The notes: generated from the sequence alone by a model not told the origin. A DNA stretch of 64,000 nt from Stutzerimonas kunmingensis (GCF_021432085.1 NZ_CP090366.1:1984001-2048000), one strand, 5' to 3'. Positions 54,838-63,734 are shown, counted from the first letter of the stretch. Made by a program: numbers and translations.

Positions 54838-54895
54838 CTCGCTTCCTTCTTGTGCGTATCACTCATCCTAGCTGCCAGGCATAACAACATCAACA

Positions 54896-54954
54896 CGATG
54901 ATGCTATTTTTCCTCTTGACAGGCATCCGAGATTCCATAGCATTAGCATCATCG
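54896..54954. promoter_or_regulatory. Divergent control region between the HsdS/HsdM-like operon and tnsA
   Basis: CGATGATGCTA (54896-54906) and TAGCATCATCG (54944-54954) are perfect 11-bp inverted arms, 37 bases apart. A TTGACA (54916-54921) with a weak TAGCAT (54938-54943) 16 bases on could drive tnsA, placing the right arm over the start region. This looks like a shared operator for both directions; the binding protein is unknown. Confidence 0.55.
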
Positions 54955-54956
54955 CG

Positions 54957-55598
54957 TTGATTCATGTGGTGGCGCAGTTGAAACCAAAGCAAAAACCTAA
55001 GGGTGTCTGGTCTAAGCCGATCCGGCATTTCTACTCGGTGAAGAACCAGGCCAGGTTCTGGTGTGAAAGCTTGCTGGAGAGGGATGCCCTACTGACCCTA
55101 GAGTTTGATGAGGCGGTTGAGTCCTACAAGGCGCAACCCGTTTCATTTGCCTATACCGCAATTAACGGAAAACCTGCGAGATACACTCCAGACCAACTCG
55201 CCAAGTTTAGTGATGACCGTGGCTATCAGTTCCGCGAGATTAAAATGGCTAAACGCGTCGACGATGCCCTGCAAGAAAAAATGGCATGGATTCGTCGACA
55301 CATAAATGATGCTTGTGGTGCAGGTCTAGAGATTGTCACAGATGAAGACATCCGGTTGGGCGATTCAATTTTCAATATGAATATGCTTTATCCTTACAAG
55401 AGAGTCTTTATCAGCCAGCCTGAAGTGTCAAAAATAAAGAAAGGAATGCCACAAGACATTAGTTTCTCGGAGCTAAAAGAATACCTAAAGCGCCTGGAAT
55501 TGCCTGATACAACACCATTTGCACTTTTGGCTCATGGCGAATTTCGGTTCGACTTTGCTCTGCGCCTGACCGAGCAAACAGCACTTATCAAGGTGTAG
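54957..55598 (+). CDS. tnsA: TnsA-like transposon endonuclease
   Basis: About 213 residues. TnsA cuts the 5' ends of a Tn7-like element so that it leaves by cut-and-paste. The N-terminal PD-(D/E)xK nuclease shows E37 in FWCESLLERD, D79 in ARYTPDQLAKF and E94-x-K96 in QFREIKMAKR; a winged helix C-terminal domain follows. This start (TTG 54957) is uncertain; GTG 54966 or 54969 would shorten the protein by 3-4 residues, and I see no clear ribosome site. tnsB begins two bases after the stop. GC content is lower than in the host genes. Confidence 0.87.
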   Translation: MIHVVAQLKPKQKPKGVWSKPIRHFYSVKNQARFWCESLLERDALLTLEFDEAVESYKAQPVSFAYTAINGKPARYTPDQLAKFSDDRGYQFREIKMAKRVDDALQEKMAWIRRHINDACGAGLEIVTDEDIRLGDSIFNMNMLYPYKRVFISQPEVSKIKKGMPQDISFSELKEYLKRLELPDTTPFALLAHGEFRFDFALRLTEQTALIKV

Positions 55599-55600
55599 CT

Positions 55601-57460
55601 ATGCAAAATCTATATGTGGATTGTTTGCTTTCTTATGAGGGGCGAACCGGCAATCTTCGTCTCTTTGATGGCGATCTTGCCGTAATAAAATTTAAAGATG
55701 GAAAGGTAGAGAGCTTCACTCCAGAAGATCTGGAGCGTGCACGATCAGATGGGAAGCTTCATTTGTTCAGGACTCCTTCTTACAATCCGTGCCACATAAA
55801 GACCAGCACAGAGCAGGATGAAGAAATTGCACGCATGACTGCTTATTGCAGTGCGCTGAAGCTTGAGCCAAAGCCCTGCGCAAAAGGTGTTCGGGAGCTC
55901 GTTACAGCACGCATTTCATATATTATCTCGGACAGTAATCCGCCGAGCATTTCCCAGTTGCATAAGCTGTATAAGAAATGGATTGCCGCTAACGAGAACA
56001 TGGCTGAGGTTCTTTTTGGTGGAAAGAGGATTCGAAACCCTTCCATCTCTGATGAAGTGTTCGAACTAATGGATGGGGTCATAAAAAAGGAATATCTCAC
56101 CGAAGAAAAGCCGTCGATGTATGGCGTATATTTGATATTTTCTGCAAAGTACGCTGCTAGAGGGTACATTGCGCCCTGTCCATCTCTCTCAACCTTTGAG
56201 CGAAGAATTCGCGGGCTTGAGCGCATCGGCGTAATTGAGTGTCGGTACGGGAAAAGTGAAGCCCGGCATGAGGCCAGGTCTACAAATTCAAAAATTGAAA
56301 TCGATAGAATACTTCAACGTGTAGAACTTGATACGGCGCATTTTAATGTTGGATTGAAAAATATATTTGGAAAATTCATAGGTAAGCCTAGCATCTATTT
56401 TGTTGTTGATGCCTATTCGCGTGTCGTATTAGGTTACGCCATTCATGTCGGAAGGCCGCGAGAGTCATCCGCCTGTGTAATTCATACGCTTCGCTATGCT
56501 ATTTCACAAAAGAATGACCCTCTATATCCATTTTGCGGAATACCGGCGCGGGTCGTCATAGACCAAGGTGTTGCATACATCTCTGCTGACACCATGCGTT
56601 TTTTTGATAACTTGCGGGTCGAAGTGGATTGCACCGGTACCAAAATGGGTTGGGGCAAACCCATCGTGGAGCGATTCATTGGCACGACCCGTACAGGTCT
56701 ATTTCAGGGACTCAAGGGCTATTTGGGGAAGCCTGATCACAGATACAAGTCTGACACCAGCATAAAGTCCTCTGCAAAACACACTTTTTCTGAATTCAGG
56801 AAATTGTTTAGTGAGTTCATTATCAAGTACCACAACCAGCCACATTCTGGATTGAATGGCCGAACCCCTGCCGAGGTTTGGCGTGAAAGTGCCAGAAAAT
56901 ACCCGCCAGTAATGGTCGATGAAATTGGACATGACAACTTGCTGCGCGGGCTACGTGAAGAGCATAACCTAGCTCATGTGAAGGGAATTACCTGTGACTA
57001 TCAGGTTTTCAACAGTGACGAGCTTCAAGCAATTTACCATCGCTTACAAAGAAACCAAAAGCCTCATAAAAAAGATGAAGTCAAGGTGACTGCATACCGC
57101 GACCCGCTTGATGCCAGTGCCATTAGCGTTGTAGACCCTTTTACAAACCGACTTCTGGAGGTTCCAAATATCTTAGGGAGCAAGACCTCGGGACTTTCAT
57201 TCTCAGAGCTTCGCGTGGGGCGAGTTTATCGCACGACGAAGGATGAATCGCCCATATGGGATGATGGCATCAATGAAGGCTATAGCGATCCTGAAAAGCC
57301 ACGCCGTAAGGGGCCAGACATACCGCTTAACTCAGCGGGGACACCTATCGATCTTGAAATACTGCTGAAGTCGCCCGTCAAAGAATACTCAAAAGACAAC
57401 ATTTGTACTGTTTCAACCATTTTTGACGAGGATGACGACTATGCAATCACCATCGAGTAA
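55601..57460 (+). CDS. tnsB: TnsB-like DDE transposase
   Basis: 619 residues. It binds the repeats at the transposon ends and joins the 3' ends to target DNA. N-terminal DNA-binding helices (about 1-230), then a retroviral-integrase-type core with D244 (VELDTAHF), D321 (VVIDQGVAYIS) and E357 (GWGKPIVERFIG), a D-x35-E spacing usual for the family, a Mu-type beta domain with NQPHSGLNGRTPAEVW, and a C-terminal tail that probably meets TnsC. The gene overlaps tnsC by 20 bases. Codon use is more AT-rich than in the host genes. Confidence 0.93.
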   Translation: MQNLYVDCLLSYEGRTGNLRLFDGDLAVIKFKDGKVESFTPEDLERARSDGKLHLFRTPSYNPCHIKTSTEQDEEIARMTAYCSALKLEPKPCAKGVRELVTARISYIISDSNPPSISQLHKLYKKWIAANENMAEVLFGGKRIRNPSISDEVFELMDGVIKKEYLTEEKPSMYGVYLIFSAKYAARGYIAPCPSLSTFERRIRGLERIGVIECRYGKSEARHEARSTNSKIEIDRILQRVELDTAHFNVGLKNIFGKFIGKPSIYFVVDAYSRVVLGYAIHVGRPRESSACVIHTLRYAISQKNDPLYPFCGIPARVVIDQGVAYISADTMRFFDNLRVEVDCTGTKMGWGKPIVERFIGTTRTGLFQGLKGYLGKPDHRYKSDTSIKSSAKHTFSEFRKLFSEFIIKYHNQPHSGLNGRTPAEVWRESARKYPPVMVDEIGHDNLLRGLREEHNLAHVKGITCDYQVFNSDELQAIYHRLQRNQKPHKKDEVKVTAYRDPLDASAISVVDPFTNRLLEVPNILGSKTSGLSFSELRVGRVYRTTKDESPIWDDGINEGYSDPEKPRRKGPDIPLNSAGTPIDLEILLKSPVKEYSKDNICTVSTIFDEDDDYAITIE

Positions 57461-58367
57461 TGCCCCACGCCGAAAGCTGCACACGGAAGCATTCTTGCAG
57501 CTAACGATTCGAAACCAGCAGTTCGACCTGGCGTATCAAGCGATTAATCGGTGCCATAAAACTACCGGCCTGAAGCCCAAAAGCATGATGCTGCTTGGCG
57601 CCAGCGGAGCTGGTAAATCGACTTTGCTTCACTTATATCGTAAGGCGTTTCCAGATGCTGAGCTTGAAGACAGAACACTGCGTCCAATCCTCTACATTTC
57701 ACTGCCGTCGCGGGTCACTGTAAATGACATTCTCAGTGGATTGCTTGAGGCTTGCGGCGATCCCGAGCCTCAGAAAGGTACGGCCAGGTCACTATTGAAT
57801 CGCCTTTACGGCCTGACAAAATCACTGGGTGTCCAGCTAATCATCATTGATGAAATTCAACATGTGCTCCCCGAGCACACCCACCGGCGAACGCAAGAAG
57901 CCGCTGACATGATCAAAAGCATCATGGATCGAAGCCTAATTCCTTTTGTCCTGGCCGGACTTCCCCATGGCAATCGAATTTTGAATGACACCGTCAAAGG
58001 TAAGCACAGTGAAGATCAGCTGATTCGTAGATTTAACGCTTCTGTCCAGCTTAAGCCCCCTGCTCTAGGATCAAATGCTTGGAAAAACCTCATGGCTGTA
58101 TATCAGAAAACCATTGGCGTTCCTTGCATCAACCTGAGCAGTGACGAGATGCTGAAGCGGTTCTATCTCGCCAGTAACGGGCTCCATGGTTTCATTGCCA
58201 ACGTGCTTGAGCATGCTCTCGAAAGCACTGACGGGAATCAGCAGATCTGCATGACTCATTTGTCGGAGGCATTCGACGTCAGCAGTTGCGCAGATTTAAT
58301 AGAAAATCCTTTCAAGATGTCCCTGCCTCAAGTCGAACGGGCCCTGGCGTTGCGGGCAAATGTCTGA
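57441..58367 (+). CDS. tnsC: TnsC/TniB-like AAA+ ATPase
   Basis: 308 residues from ATG 57441; an ATG at 57432, directly after GAGG, is also possible. AAA+ domain with Walker A GASGAGKST (53-61), Walker B LIIIDEIQHV (133-141), a sensor-1-like LAGLPHGN and an arginine finger candidate in QLIRRFN. It forms filaments on target DNA, links the target selector TniQ to TnsB, and gives target immunity in relatives. It overlaps tnsB by 20 bases and tniQ by 8 bases. Confidence 0.92.
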   Translation: MQSPSSNAPRRKLHTEAFLQLTIRNQQFDLAYQAINRCHKTTGLKPKSMMLLGASGAGKSTLLHLYRKAFPDAELEDRTLRPILYISLPSRVTVNDILSGLLEACGDPEPQKGTARSLLNRLYGLTKSLGVQLIIIDEIQHVLPEHTHRRTQEAADMIKSIMDRSLIPFVLAGLPHGNRILNDTVKGKHSEDQLIRRFNASVQLKPPALGSNAWKNLMAVYQKTIGVPCINLSSDEMLKRFYLASNGLHGFIANVLEHALESTDGNQQICMTHLSEAFDVSSCADLIENPFKMSLPQVERALALRANV

Positions 58368-59955
58368 GCTGCGACTTCTGCCGGTACGCCTTCGCCCCGA
58401 ACCCGGTGAGCATTTTTCCGCTTATCTACTGCGCTTGGCTGTGGCTAATGGGCGCAGCTCTGTAAAGGAGCTGTTTTCTACCCTGAGAATTGGTGGCAGC
58501 AAAGCACAAAACCATCAATCGCCTGATACCCAGGCTGCGTTGGCAGGATGGTTAGGCCTGAGTCCGGCAGAGCTGAGTGGCTATGTCGTTCGAGATGAGA
58601 TTCTCGCCAAAGTTACAGCACATGACTCCGCGCGAATTTACCGAAACCTTGAGCTTCGAGTTCCCCGAATCTGTACGGCCTGCCTTCGGGAGAAAAAACG
58701 GATCCCAGCATATTTTGGTCAGTTGCCATTCACTCATTGCTATGAGCATCGTCATGAGTTGATTCATGCCTGCCCGCACTGCAATGACCAGTTTGAGTGG
58801 TCAGAAGAGCTGTTTGAATGCCGTTGCCCTTCGTGCAAGGCTGACCTCAAAGACTCTACTAGGCCAGTACAGCTGCCGGCGTATGCTTCAGACCTTCGTT
58901 CACGTTTATCCGACTCGAATGGGCTCAACCATGTCATTCGGGATCTGCTACTAGCCCTTCAATGCATCCTTGTACCGTTGAACAGTGATCTGTCTGCTCG
59001 TGAGAGGCCGCCCACTGAAATCGCGCCTTGGCCTCAGCTTCTGGATCAGGCATACACCCTGCTCAATGAGTCAACGGCGATGCAGTCATGGGCCGAAACT
59101 TGTCGAGTACATAGATCGCCCACAGCTGTAATTGGCGCATTCGCCGTTTACCTGCCGATTTATTCGCTGGTGGAAAAACTGGCGCTGCCCTGGCCTCTTC
59201 GGGATTTGAATTGGCTTGCGGGGCGGCAGTCGGTCAAGGAGCCAGCAGCGGAGAACGCAACATCATTGGCGCTAGTTGATCATCGGTTGCTGTCACAAGT
59301 CCTGGGGTGTCAGCCAACCGAGATCCTGCCTTTACTTGAGTCATCTGCCCTCCGGGGACTCAGCGGCCAAAGGTCTATTCGGGATACCCGTTTTGACCTA
59401 GTTACATTGGCCAAGCAGGTTAAGCAGCTGGAGACAGTCGCTTCTGGCCAGGTCATCGATATGGTGCATGCTGCGCGAATCGCATCAGCGCATGGCGGCC
59501 ATATGGGGCATGTACTGGCCGGCATCCTGTTAAAAGAAATTCCATTCCGTCCCAAGTCAGATCGGAAAGCTTTGCTTGATGGTGCCTTTGTGGGAGTTGA
59601 CGGTCTGTTGGCCTGGATGGCGAAGCATCTCGCTTCGCTGGAGACTGCTCAATGCACGCTACTGGAAACCATCGCCATCACAGGGATGAACAAGCAAGAA
59701 ATCACTACGGCTTGCTCCCTCGGGCTGATCAAGCCACTGGGCTGGAAACGTGAACTTTGTTTCCAGGGTGGCGAGATCAGTCGACTGCTCAGCAGCCATA
59801 TCTCAATAAAACGGTGGTCGAAGATATCAGGGATTCCTGCTCGTCGGCCATTGGCAAGCCTCGCTGAATCCTCTTTCGAGGCCGCAATTGAGGGTGTTCT
59901 TTACAGCCGTACCGAAGAGCTAGATTCCTGGCTGAATCGCTTCACAAGCCGCTGA
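58360..59955 (+). CDS. tniQ: TniQ (TnsD-like) target-selection protein
   Basis: 531 residues. The N-terminal TniQ domain begins LLPVRLRPEPGEHFSAYLLRLAVANG; a zinc-finger block follows (CTACLREKKRIPAYF...HCYEHRHELIHACPHC...CRCPSCKADL, about residues 107-165), then a long C-terminal region with HTH-like segments that could read DNA. TnsD of Tn7 uses such a region to bind the glmS attachment site. Its length, larger than the TniQ of CRISPR-guided elements, favours direct DNA recognition. Here it may recognise the 3' end of the DUF2254 gene; that is inference. Last of the four transposition genes. Confidence 0.9.
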   Translation: MSELRLLPVRLRPEPGEHFSAYLLRLAVANGRSSVKELFSTLRIGGSKAQNHQSPDTQAALAGWLGLSPAELSGYVVRDEILAKVTAHDSARIYRNLELRVPRICTACLREKKRIPAYFGQLPFTHCYEHRHELIHACPHCNDQFEWSEELFECRCPSCKADLKDSTRPVQLPAYASDLRSRLSDSNGLNHVIRDLLLALQCILVPLNSDLSARERPPTEIAPWPQLLDQAYTLLNESTAMQSWAETCRVHRSPTAVIGAFAVYLPIYSLVEKLALPWPLRDLNWLAGRQSVKEPAAENATSLALVDHRLLSQVLGCQPTEILPLLESSALRGLSGQRSIRDTRFDLVTLAKQVKQLETVASGQVIDMVHAARIASAHGGHMGHVLAGILLKEIPFRPKSDRKALLDGAFVGVDGLLAWMAKHLASLETAQCTLLETIAITGMNKQEITTACSLGLIKPLGWKRELCFQGGEISRLLSSHISIKRWSKISGIPARRPLASLAESSFEAAIEGVLYSRTEELDSWLNRFTSR

Positions 59956-60064
59956 AGTCATTGCAGCCCGCAGGGCATCACATCCTGGCTCGACTGAGCC
60001 AATCCCATCCTTCTAGAGCCCCTTAACATCAAGGCTAACGGCCTACATCCCTCATTTGGCCAGT

Positions 60065-60081
60065 ATTGACAAATTGTCAAT
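60065..60081. repeat. 17-bp palindrome after tniQ
   Basis: ATTGACAA-A-TTGTCAAT, a perfect inverted repeat around one base, between tniQ and the right-end TnsB repeats. Similar to the palindrome at 52121-52138. It could be a protein-binding site. Confidence 0.6.
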
Positions 60082-60152
60082 GCGCGGCCACTCTCGCTCA
60101 GTGAAAGTCCATCCGGCAGACTCTGCGTGGCCGCCGCCAACACGGCTTTCAG

Positions 60153-60282
60153 GAAATTCTCCACTTAGATGATTTTCGCAATGAAAATCTCGCGATAGCT
60201 GACGTTTTCGGCCACAGAAAATCTCATGCTAGATGCATAAGTCATTGATTATCCAGTGACTTATATTCTCCAGTTAGCTGAC
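60153..60282 (-). repeat. Right-end TnsB-type binding repeats
   Basis: Four related units read on the minus strand: TCTAAGTGGAGAATTTC (60153-60169), GTCAGCTA...GAGATTTTC (60183-60203), TCTAGCATGAGATTTTC (60217-60233) and GTCAGCTAACTGGAGAAT (60265-60282). All share G-A-G-A-(A/T)-T-T. More units than at the left end, as in Tn7. The gap 59956-60260 holds only these repeats, a palindrome and no gene. Confidence 0.65.
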
Positions 60283-61574
60283 GTACGACAGATGGCCTCG
60301 TTGAGCTGCTGCACGGCAGCGTCTATTGCCTCGCGGTCCGGCCGCAGGTCGATGCTTTCCTTCGCCTTGTCGAGCACTGCCTGCGCATGCGCCAGCAGAA
60401 CGGCTTCGGTTTCGGGCTCAGGATCGCAGAACAAGAGGTTCTTGAAGCACTGCAACAGGCTGAGCACGACCTGGGTATCGCCGCCGCCATAGTGCCGTGG
60501 CGGCCCCAGTACGGCCAGGAGCATCTGTTGCAGCTCCAGCTCGCGAATGTACAGCCGCGGCGGTTCGTCGGGCTCGCTGGCAACGTCGAAATCCGGCAGC
60601 TTCAGGCGCTCGGCGAACAGCACACCAAGCATGTCGATCGCCTTGATCGCCGTGCCCGGGTCATTGATGCCTGGGCTTAGTGCCTTGCTGGCGATCTCGG
60701 ATATCTGCTTGAAACCAAAGAAATAATGCTGATTCGCGTACTCCTCGACATAGAAGTCGAAGGCATCGAGTAGCGTCTCGGTCACTTCTCCATCGACCTG
60801 GCGGCTAAGCCTGAACAGTGGGTGACCAGGCATCACGAAAAAGCCGTTGTGCACCTCAATGGTCATGCGCAGGCCGTGCTTCTTCAGCAGCGCCTTGGCC
60901 GCCTCACTGTTGAAGGCCTTGAAGTAGCCAGCACGGGTCGAGCGGGTAACCGGCCAGCCCTGATCATCCGGCCACTGTTGGCGTTCGCTGAACTGACCGA
61001 ACTTGCCTTGCTGCACCTGCAGTTCCTTCAGGGTCTTCTTGAACAGGCTGTTGAGGATGTAATCGACCTGAATCGATTGCGAGATACCGCGTATGAAAGT
61101 AATGAACAGGCACAGGCTGACGATCCCCAGCCCCAGCGCGAGAAAGATGCCGAGGCTCGGGATGTTGATGTCGTCGCCTTCCTGAATAGTCAGGATCAGC
61201 AGCAGCGAGTCGATGATGGTGCCCAGGTAGATTCCGAGTATGAACTGGTGGTTGCGGCTGCTGATCAGGCTCGGGATGACGCGCGGCGAGAGTGTCGAGG
61301 ACGCCGCGTTGAGCACTACCATCACCATGCTGAAACTGAACACCATCAGCGAGACGATGCCGCCAACCAGGGTGCCGAGGATTAGGCGGGCATTTTCGGC
61401 GTTGTTGACCAGGCCAAGTTTGATGTCCTCCTTGTAGACCTGCAGGTAGGTCATCTCCAGCCAGATGCTGATGGCGCAGAGCAGCACCAGGCCGAGGGTG
61501 ATCAGCGCGGGGTAGAAGGCGATGCTGCTGACGATGCGCTGGTAGAGGCGAAACAGCCGGTTGTTCGAGGCCAT
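60261..61574 (-). CDS. DUF2254 membrane protein with C-terminus altered by the transposon
   Basis: 437 residues. Four N-terminal membrane helices (ALITLGLVLLCAISIWLEM, LILGTLVGGIVSLMVFSFSMVMVVL, FILGIYLGTIIDSLLLIL, SLGIFLALGLGIVSLCLFITFI) and a large soluble domain with SPGINDPGTAIKAIDMLGVLFAERL, the DUF2254 hallmark. Function unknown. The host reading frame ends at NEAI; the last residues, CRTSANWRI and the TAA, come from the transposon's terminal repeat. The original end is at 37566-37614. The change replaces 14 residues with 9 and probably leaves the core intact. Confidence 0.9.
   Translation of the reverse strand: MASNNRLFRLYQRIVSSIAFYPALITLGLVLLCAISIWLEMTYLQVYKEDIKLGLVNNAENARLILGTLVGGIVSLMVFSFSMVMVVLNAASSTLSPRVIPSLISSRNHQFILGIYLGTIIDSLLLILTIQEGDDINIPSLGIFLALGLGIVSLCLFITFIRGISQSIQVDYILNSLFKKTLKELQVQQGKFGQFSERQQWPDDQGWPVTRSTRAGYFKAFNSEAAKALLKKHGLRMTIEVHNGFFVMPGHPLFRLSRQVDGEVTETLLDAFDFYVEEYANQHYFFGFKQISEIASKALSPGINDPGTAIKAIDMLGVLFAERLKLPDFDVASEPDEPPRLYIRELELQQMLLAVLGPPRHYGGGDTQVVLSLLQCFKNLLFCDPEPETEAVLLAHAQAVLDKAKESIDLRPDREAIDAAVQQLNEAICRTSANWRI
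60265..60290 (-). repeat. Right terminal inverted repeat of the Tn7-like element
   Basis: 26 bases identical to the reverse complement of 37615-37640; ends ...GTACGACA. In the neighbouring DUF2254 frame it supplies the codons CRTSANWRI and the first bases leading to a TAA. Confidence 0.95.
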
Positions 61575-61648
61575 GCGGGGCGTCCGGTTTGCGGTGCGTA
61601 CCGCTTTCGGCAGTACAGGCGAACAATTGTTCGAGCGCCGCCGGGATT

Positions 61649-62539
61649 TCAGGGCTGGGCGGGCACCAGGGTTGCGATTAGTGCACGAACGCTACCGGGC
61701 AGCGCGTCCAGTTCGCGCACCAGAATGCTGCGCTCGCGTACCGCCCAGGGCTCGTCCAGTGCCACCAGCGCAAGCTGCATGGTGCGGCTGTGCCGCCTTG
61801 CCGCGGATTCGGGAATGATGCCGATGCCCACACCGGCCTCGATCATCCGGCACACCGCTTCGAAGCTGGAGACCTGGATGCGCAGCGATAGCTGACCACC
61901 GAGTTTTTCCACCTGATCGCGCAAAAAGGTCAGCAGCGTGCTGCCCTCATGCAGGCCGATGTGCTGGCAGGCCAGCGTCTGGCGCAGCGTGACCTGTCGC
62001 TCGCCCGCCAGCGGATGGCCGATCGGCACGGCGAGCAGCAGGCGGTCGGTGCTGAAGTGCAGCACCTGCAGTCCCTCGGCGCGTACCGGCCCGGCGATGA
62101 TGCCCATGTCGGTACTGCCGTCGAGCACGCCACGGACGATGTCGCGGCTCAGCCTTTCCTGCAGGTCCACCGTGACGCCGGGGCGCTCGGCGAGAAAACC
62201 GGCCAGCACCTCCGGTAGGAATTCGGTAACCGCGGTGGTGTTGGCGAAAATGCGGATGTGACCGGCCGAATCGGTGCCGTACTCGGTGAACTCACTTTTC
62301 AGATAATCGACCTGGCGCATGATCAGCCGTGCGTGCTGCAGCAGCTTGTGGCCGGCCGGCGTCAGCTCGACACCGCGGCTGTCGCGGTAGAGCAGGCGGC
62401 TGTCGAGCTGGCTTTCCAGTGCTTTGATGCGCGCGCTGGCTGCTGCCGGCGACAGATGGGCACGACGCGCGCCCTGGGTCAGGCTGGGGGATTCGGCGAT
62501 ATGAATGAACAGACGCAGGTCGGCCAGATCGAAATGCAT
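61649..62539 (-). CDS. ripR: LysR family regulator, probable itaconate-locus regulator (RipR-like)
   Basis: 296 residues. Winged helix at the N-terminus (LRLFIHIAESPSLTQGARRAHLSPAAASARIKALESQL), then the two-lobed effector domain. It is divergent from the MaoC-type hydratase and acyl-CoA dehydrogenase genes, the order found at the P. aeruginosa itaconate (ripR-ich-...) locus. It likely controls that operon in response to itaconate or a derivative. Symbol given by context, so moderately sure. Confidence 0.8.
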   Translation of the reverse strand: MHFDLADLRLFIHIAESPSLTQGARRAHLSPAAASARIKALESQLDSRLLYRDSRGVELTPAGHKLLQHARLIMRQVDYLKSEFTEYGTDSAGHIRIFANTTAVTEFLPEVLAGFLAERPGVTVDLQERLSRDIVRGVLDGSTDMGIIAGPVRAEGLQVLHFSTDRLLLAVPIGHPLAGERQVTLRQTLACQHIGLHEGSTLLTFLRDQVEKLGGQLSLRIQVSSFEAVCRMIEAGVGIGIIPESAARRHSRTMQLALVALDEPWAVRERSILVRELDALPGSVRALIATLVPAQP

Positions 62540-62562
62540 GCTTGATACCGGTACTTGGAACG

Positions 62563-62583
62563 GCGTTCAGCTTAGCCGAACGC
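62563..62583. promoter_or_regulatory. Candidate LysR-type binding site
   Basis: GCGTTC (62563-62568) and GAACGC (62578-62583) form a dyad with a 9-base centre, including T-N11-A, between the divergent LysR and hydratase genes. Confidence 0.5.
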
Positions 62584-62663
62584 TGGTGTCGGTAAATACA
62601 AATTCTCGGAACGCCGCCTTCGTAGCATCCTGCGGCAAAACAAGACAACAGCGGAACCCGACG

Positions 62664-63485
62664 ATGACCGATACCTCTGCCTGGATTGGCCGCAGCGAAG
62701 AAGTCCACGACCAGCTCAGCCGCAACCTGCTGATGCGCATTGCCGCGACCTTCGGTGAAAGCACTCCCGCCCATGGCGAAGCGCTGCCGCCTTTGTGGCA
62801 ATGGTGCTTCTTCCAGGACCCGATTGCCGAAAACGGGCTGGGCGAGGACGGCCACCCGGCGCGCGGTGGCTTCCTCCCGCCGGCGGACAACCGCAACCGC
62901 ATGTGGGCCGGTGGCCGCGTCGAATTCTTCCGCCCGCTGGAAGCGGGTGGCGAGGCCCGGCGGGTATCGACCATCAAGCACATCGAGGAGAAGCATGGCC
63001 GCACCGGTGCGTTGCTGTTCGTCACCGTGCAACACGACTACCTGCAGGACGGCCGCCTGGCCATCCGCGAGGAGCAGGACATCGTCTACCGCGAGCCGAG
63101 CCCGCCGAAGACCAGCAATGGCGAACCCATGGTCGCCGGTGGCTGGCGCGAGGCGGTAACGCCGACACCGACGCTGCTGTTCCGCTATTCGGCGGTCACC
63201 TTCAACGGCCATCGCATCCATTACGACTGGCCCTACGTCACCGAGGCCGAGGGCTATGCCGGTCTGGTCGTTCACGGCCCGCTGATCGCCACGCTGAACC
63301 TGCGCGCCTTTTGCCGCGCCAATCCCGACGCCCGCCTGCGCCGCTTCGCCTACCGCGGCCTGCGCCCGCTGATCGCGCCGCAGCCGTTCGAGGTCGGCGG
63401 TCGCATCGTGGCGCCGGGCAAGGCCGAACTCTGGGCCGGCGATCACAACGGCTTGGCACAGAAGGCCGAAGTGGAATTCGACTGA
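62664..63485 (+). CDS. ich: MaoC-like dehydratase, probable itaconyl-CoA hydratase
   Basis: 273 residues, with two hot-dog domains. The C-terminal part has the MaoC hydratase pattern RYSAVTFNGHRIHYDWPYVTEAEGYAGLVVHGPLIATL, with the catalytic Asp/His residues. The N-terminal part is the FAS1-like dehydratase half with WCFFQD and WAGGRVEFFRPL. In P. aeruginosa the equivalent gene hydrates itaconyl-CoA to citramalyl-CoA, letting the cell use itaconate. Context (divergent LysR, acyl-CoA dehydrogenase next) supports this. ATG 62664 is used. Mesaconyl-CoA hydratase is the main alternative. Confidence 0.8.
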   Translation: MTDTSAWIGRSEEVHDQLSRNLLMRIAATFGESTPAHGEALPPLWQWCFFQDPIAENGLGEDGHPARGGFLPPADNRNRMWAGGRVEFFRPLEAGGEARRVSTIKHIEEKHGRTGALLFVTVQHDYLQDGRLAIREEQDIVYREPSPPKTSNGEPMVAGGWREAVTPTPTLLFRYSAVTFNGHRIHYDWPYVTEAEGYAGLVVHGPLIATLNLRAFCRANPDARLRRFAYRGLRPLIAPQPFEVGGRIVAPGKAELWAGDHNGLAQKAEVEFD

Positions 63486-63506
63486 GGTGTATGGCGGGAC
63501 TCCGCC

Positions 63507-63542
63507 CCCTCACCCTAACCCTCTCCCCGAGGGGGCGAGGGG
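63507..63542. repeat. REP-like palindrome
   Basis: CCCTCACCCTAACCCTCTCC... with a GGGGGCGAGGGG right arm. First of two GC-rich units of opposite orientation between the hydratase and dehydrogenase genes; this type recurs in pseudomonad intergenic DNA. Confidence 0.6.
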
Positions 63543-63654
63543 ACTGCATCTGCGGGGTGGTCAGGGGCGCAGGTGATAGTCGTCCCGCGGAAGAAAGTCT
63601 GGTGAGCCTCAAGCTGAGTGCGCTACCAGGCAGTCCAGCCATACGCGAATGCAG

Positions 63655-63691
63655 CCCCCTCTCCCGGAGGGAGAGGGCTGGGGTGAGGGGG
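63655..63691. repeat. REP-like palindrome, second unit
   Basis: CCCCCTCTCCC / GGGAGAGGGCTGGGGTGAGGGGG, a near-perfect stem. It mirrors the unit at 63507-63542, so the pair forms a BIME-like repeat. No gene lies in 63486-63734. Confidence 0.6.
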
Positions 63692-63734
63692 AGAGGCAAG
63701 CCACTCGACATCGCCCGTTTTCTGAGGAACTGAG

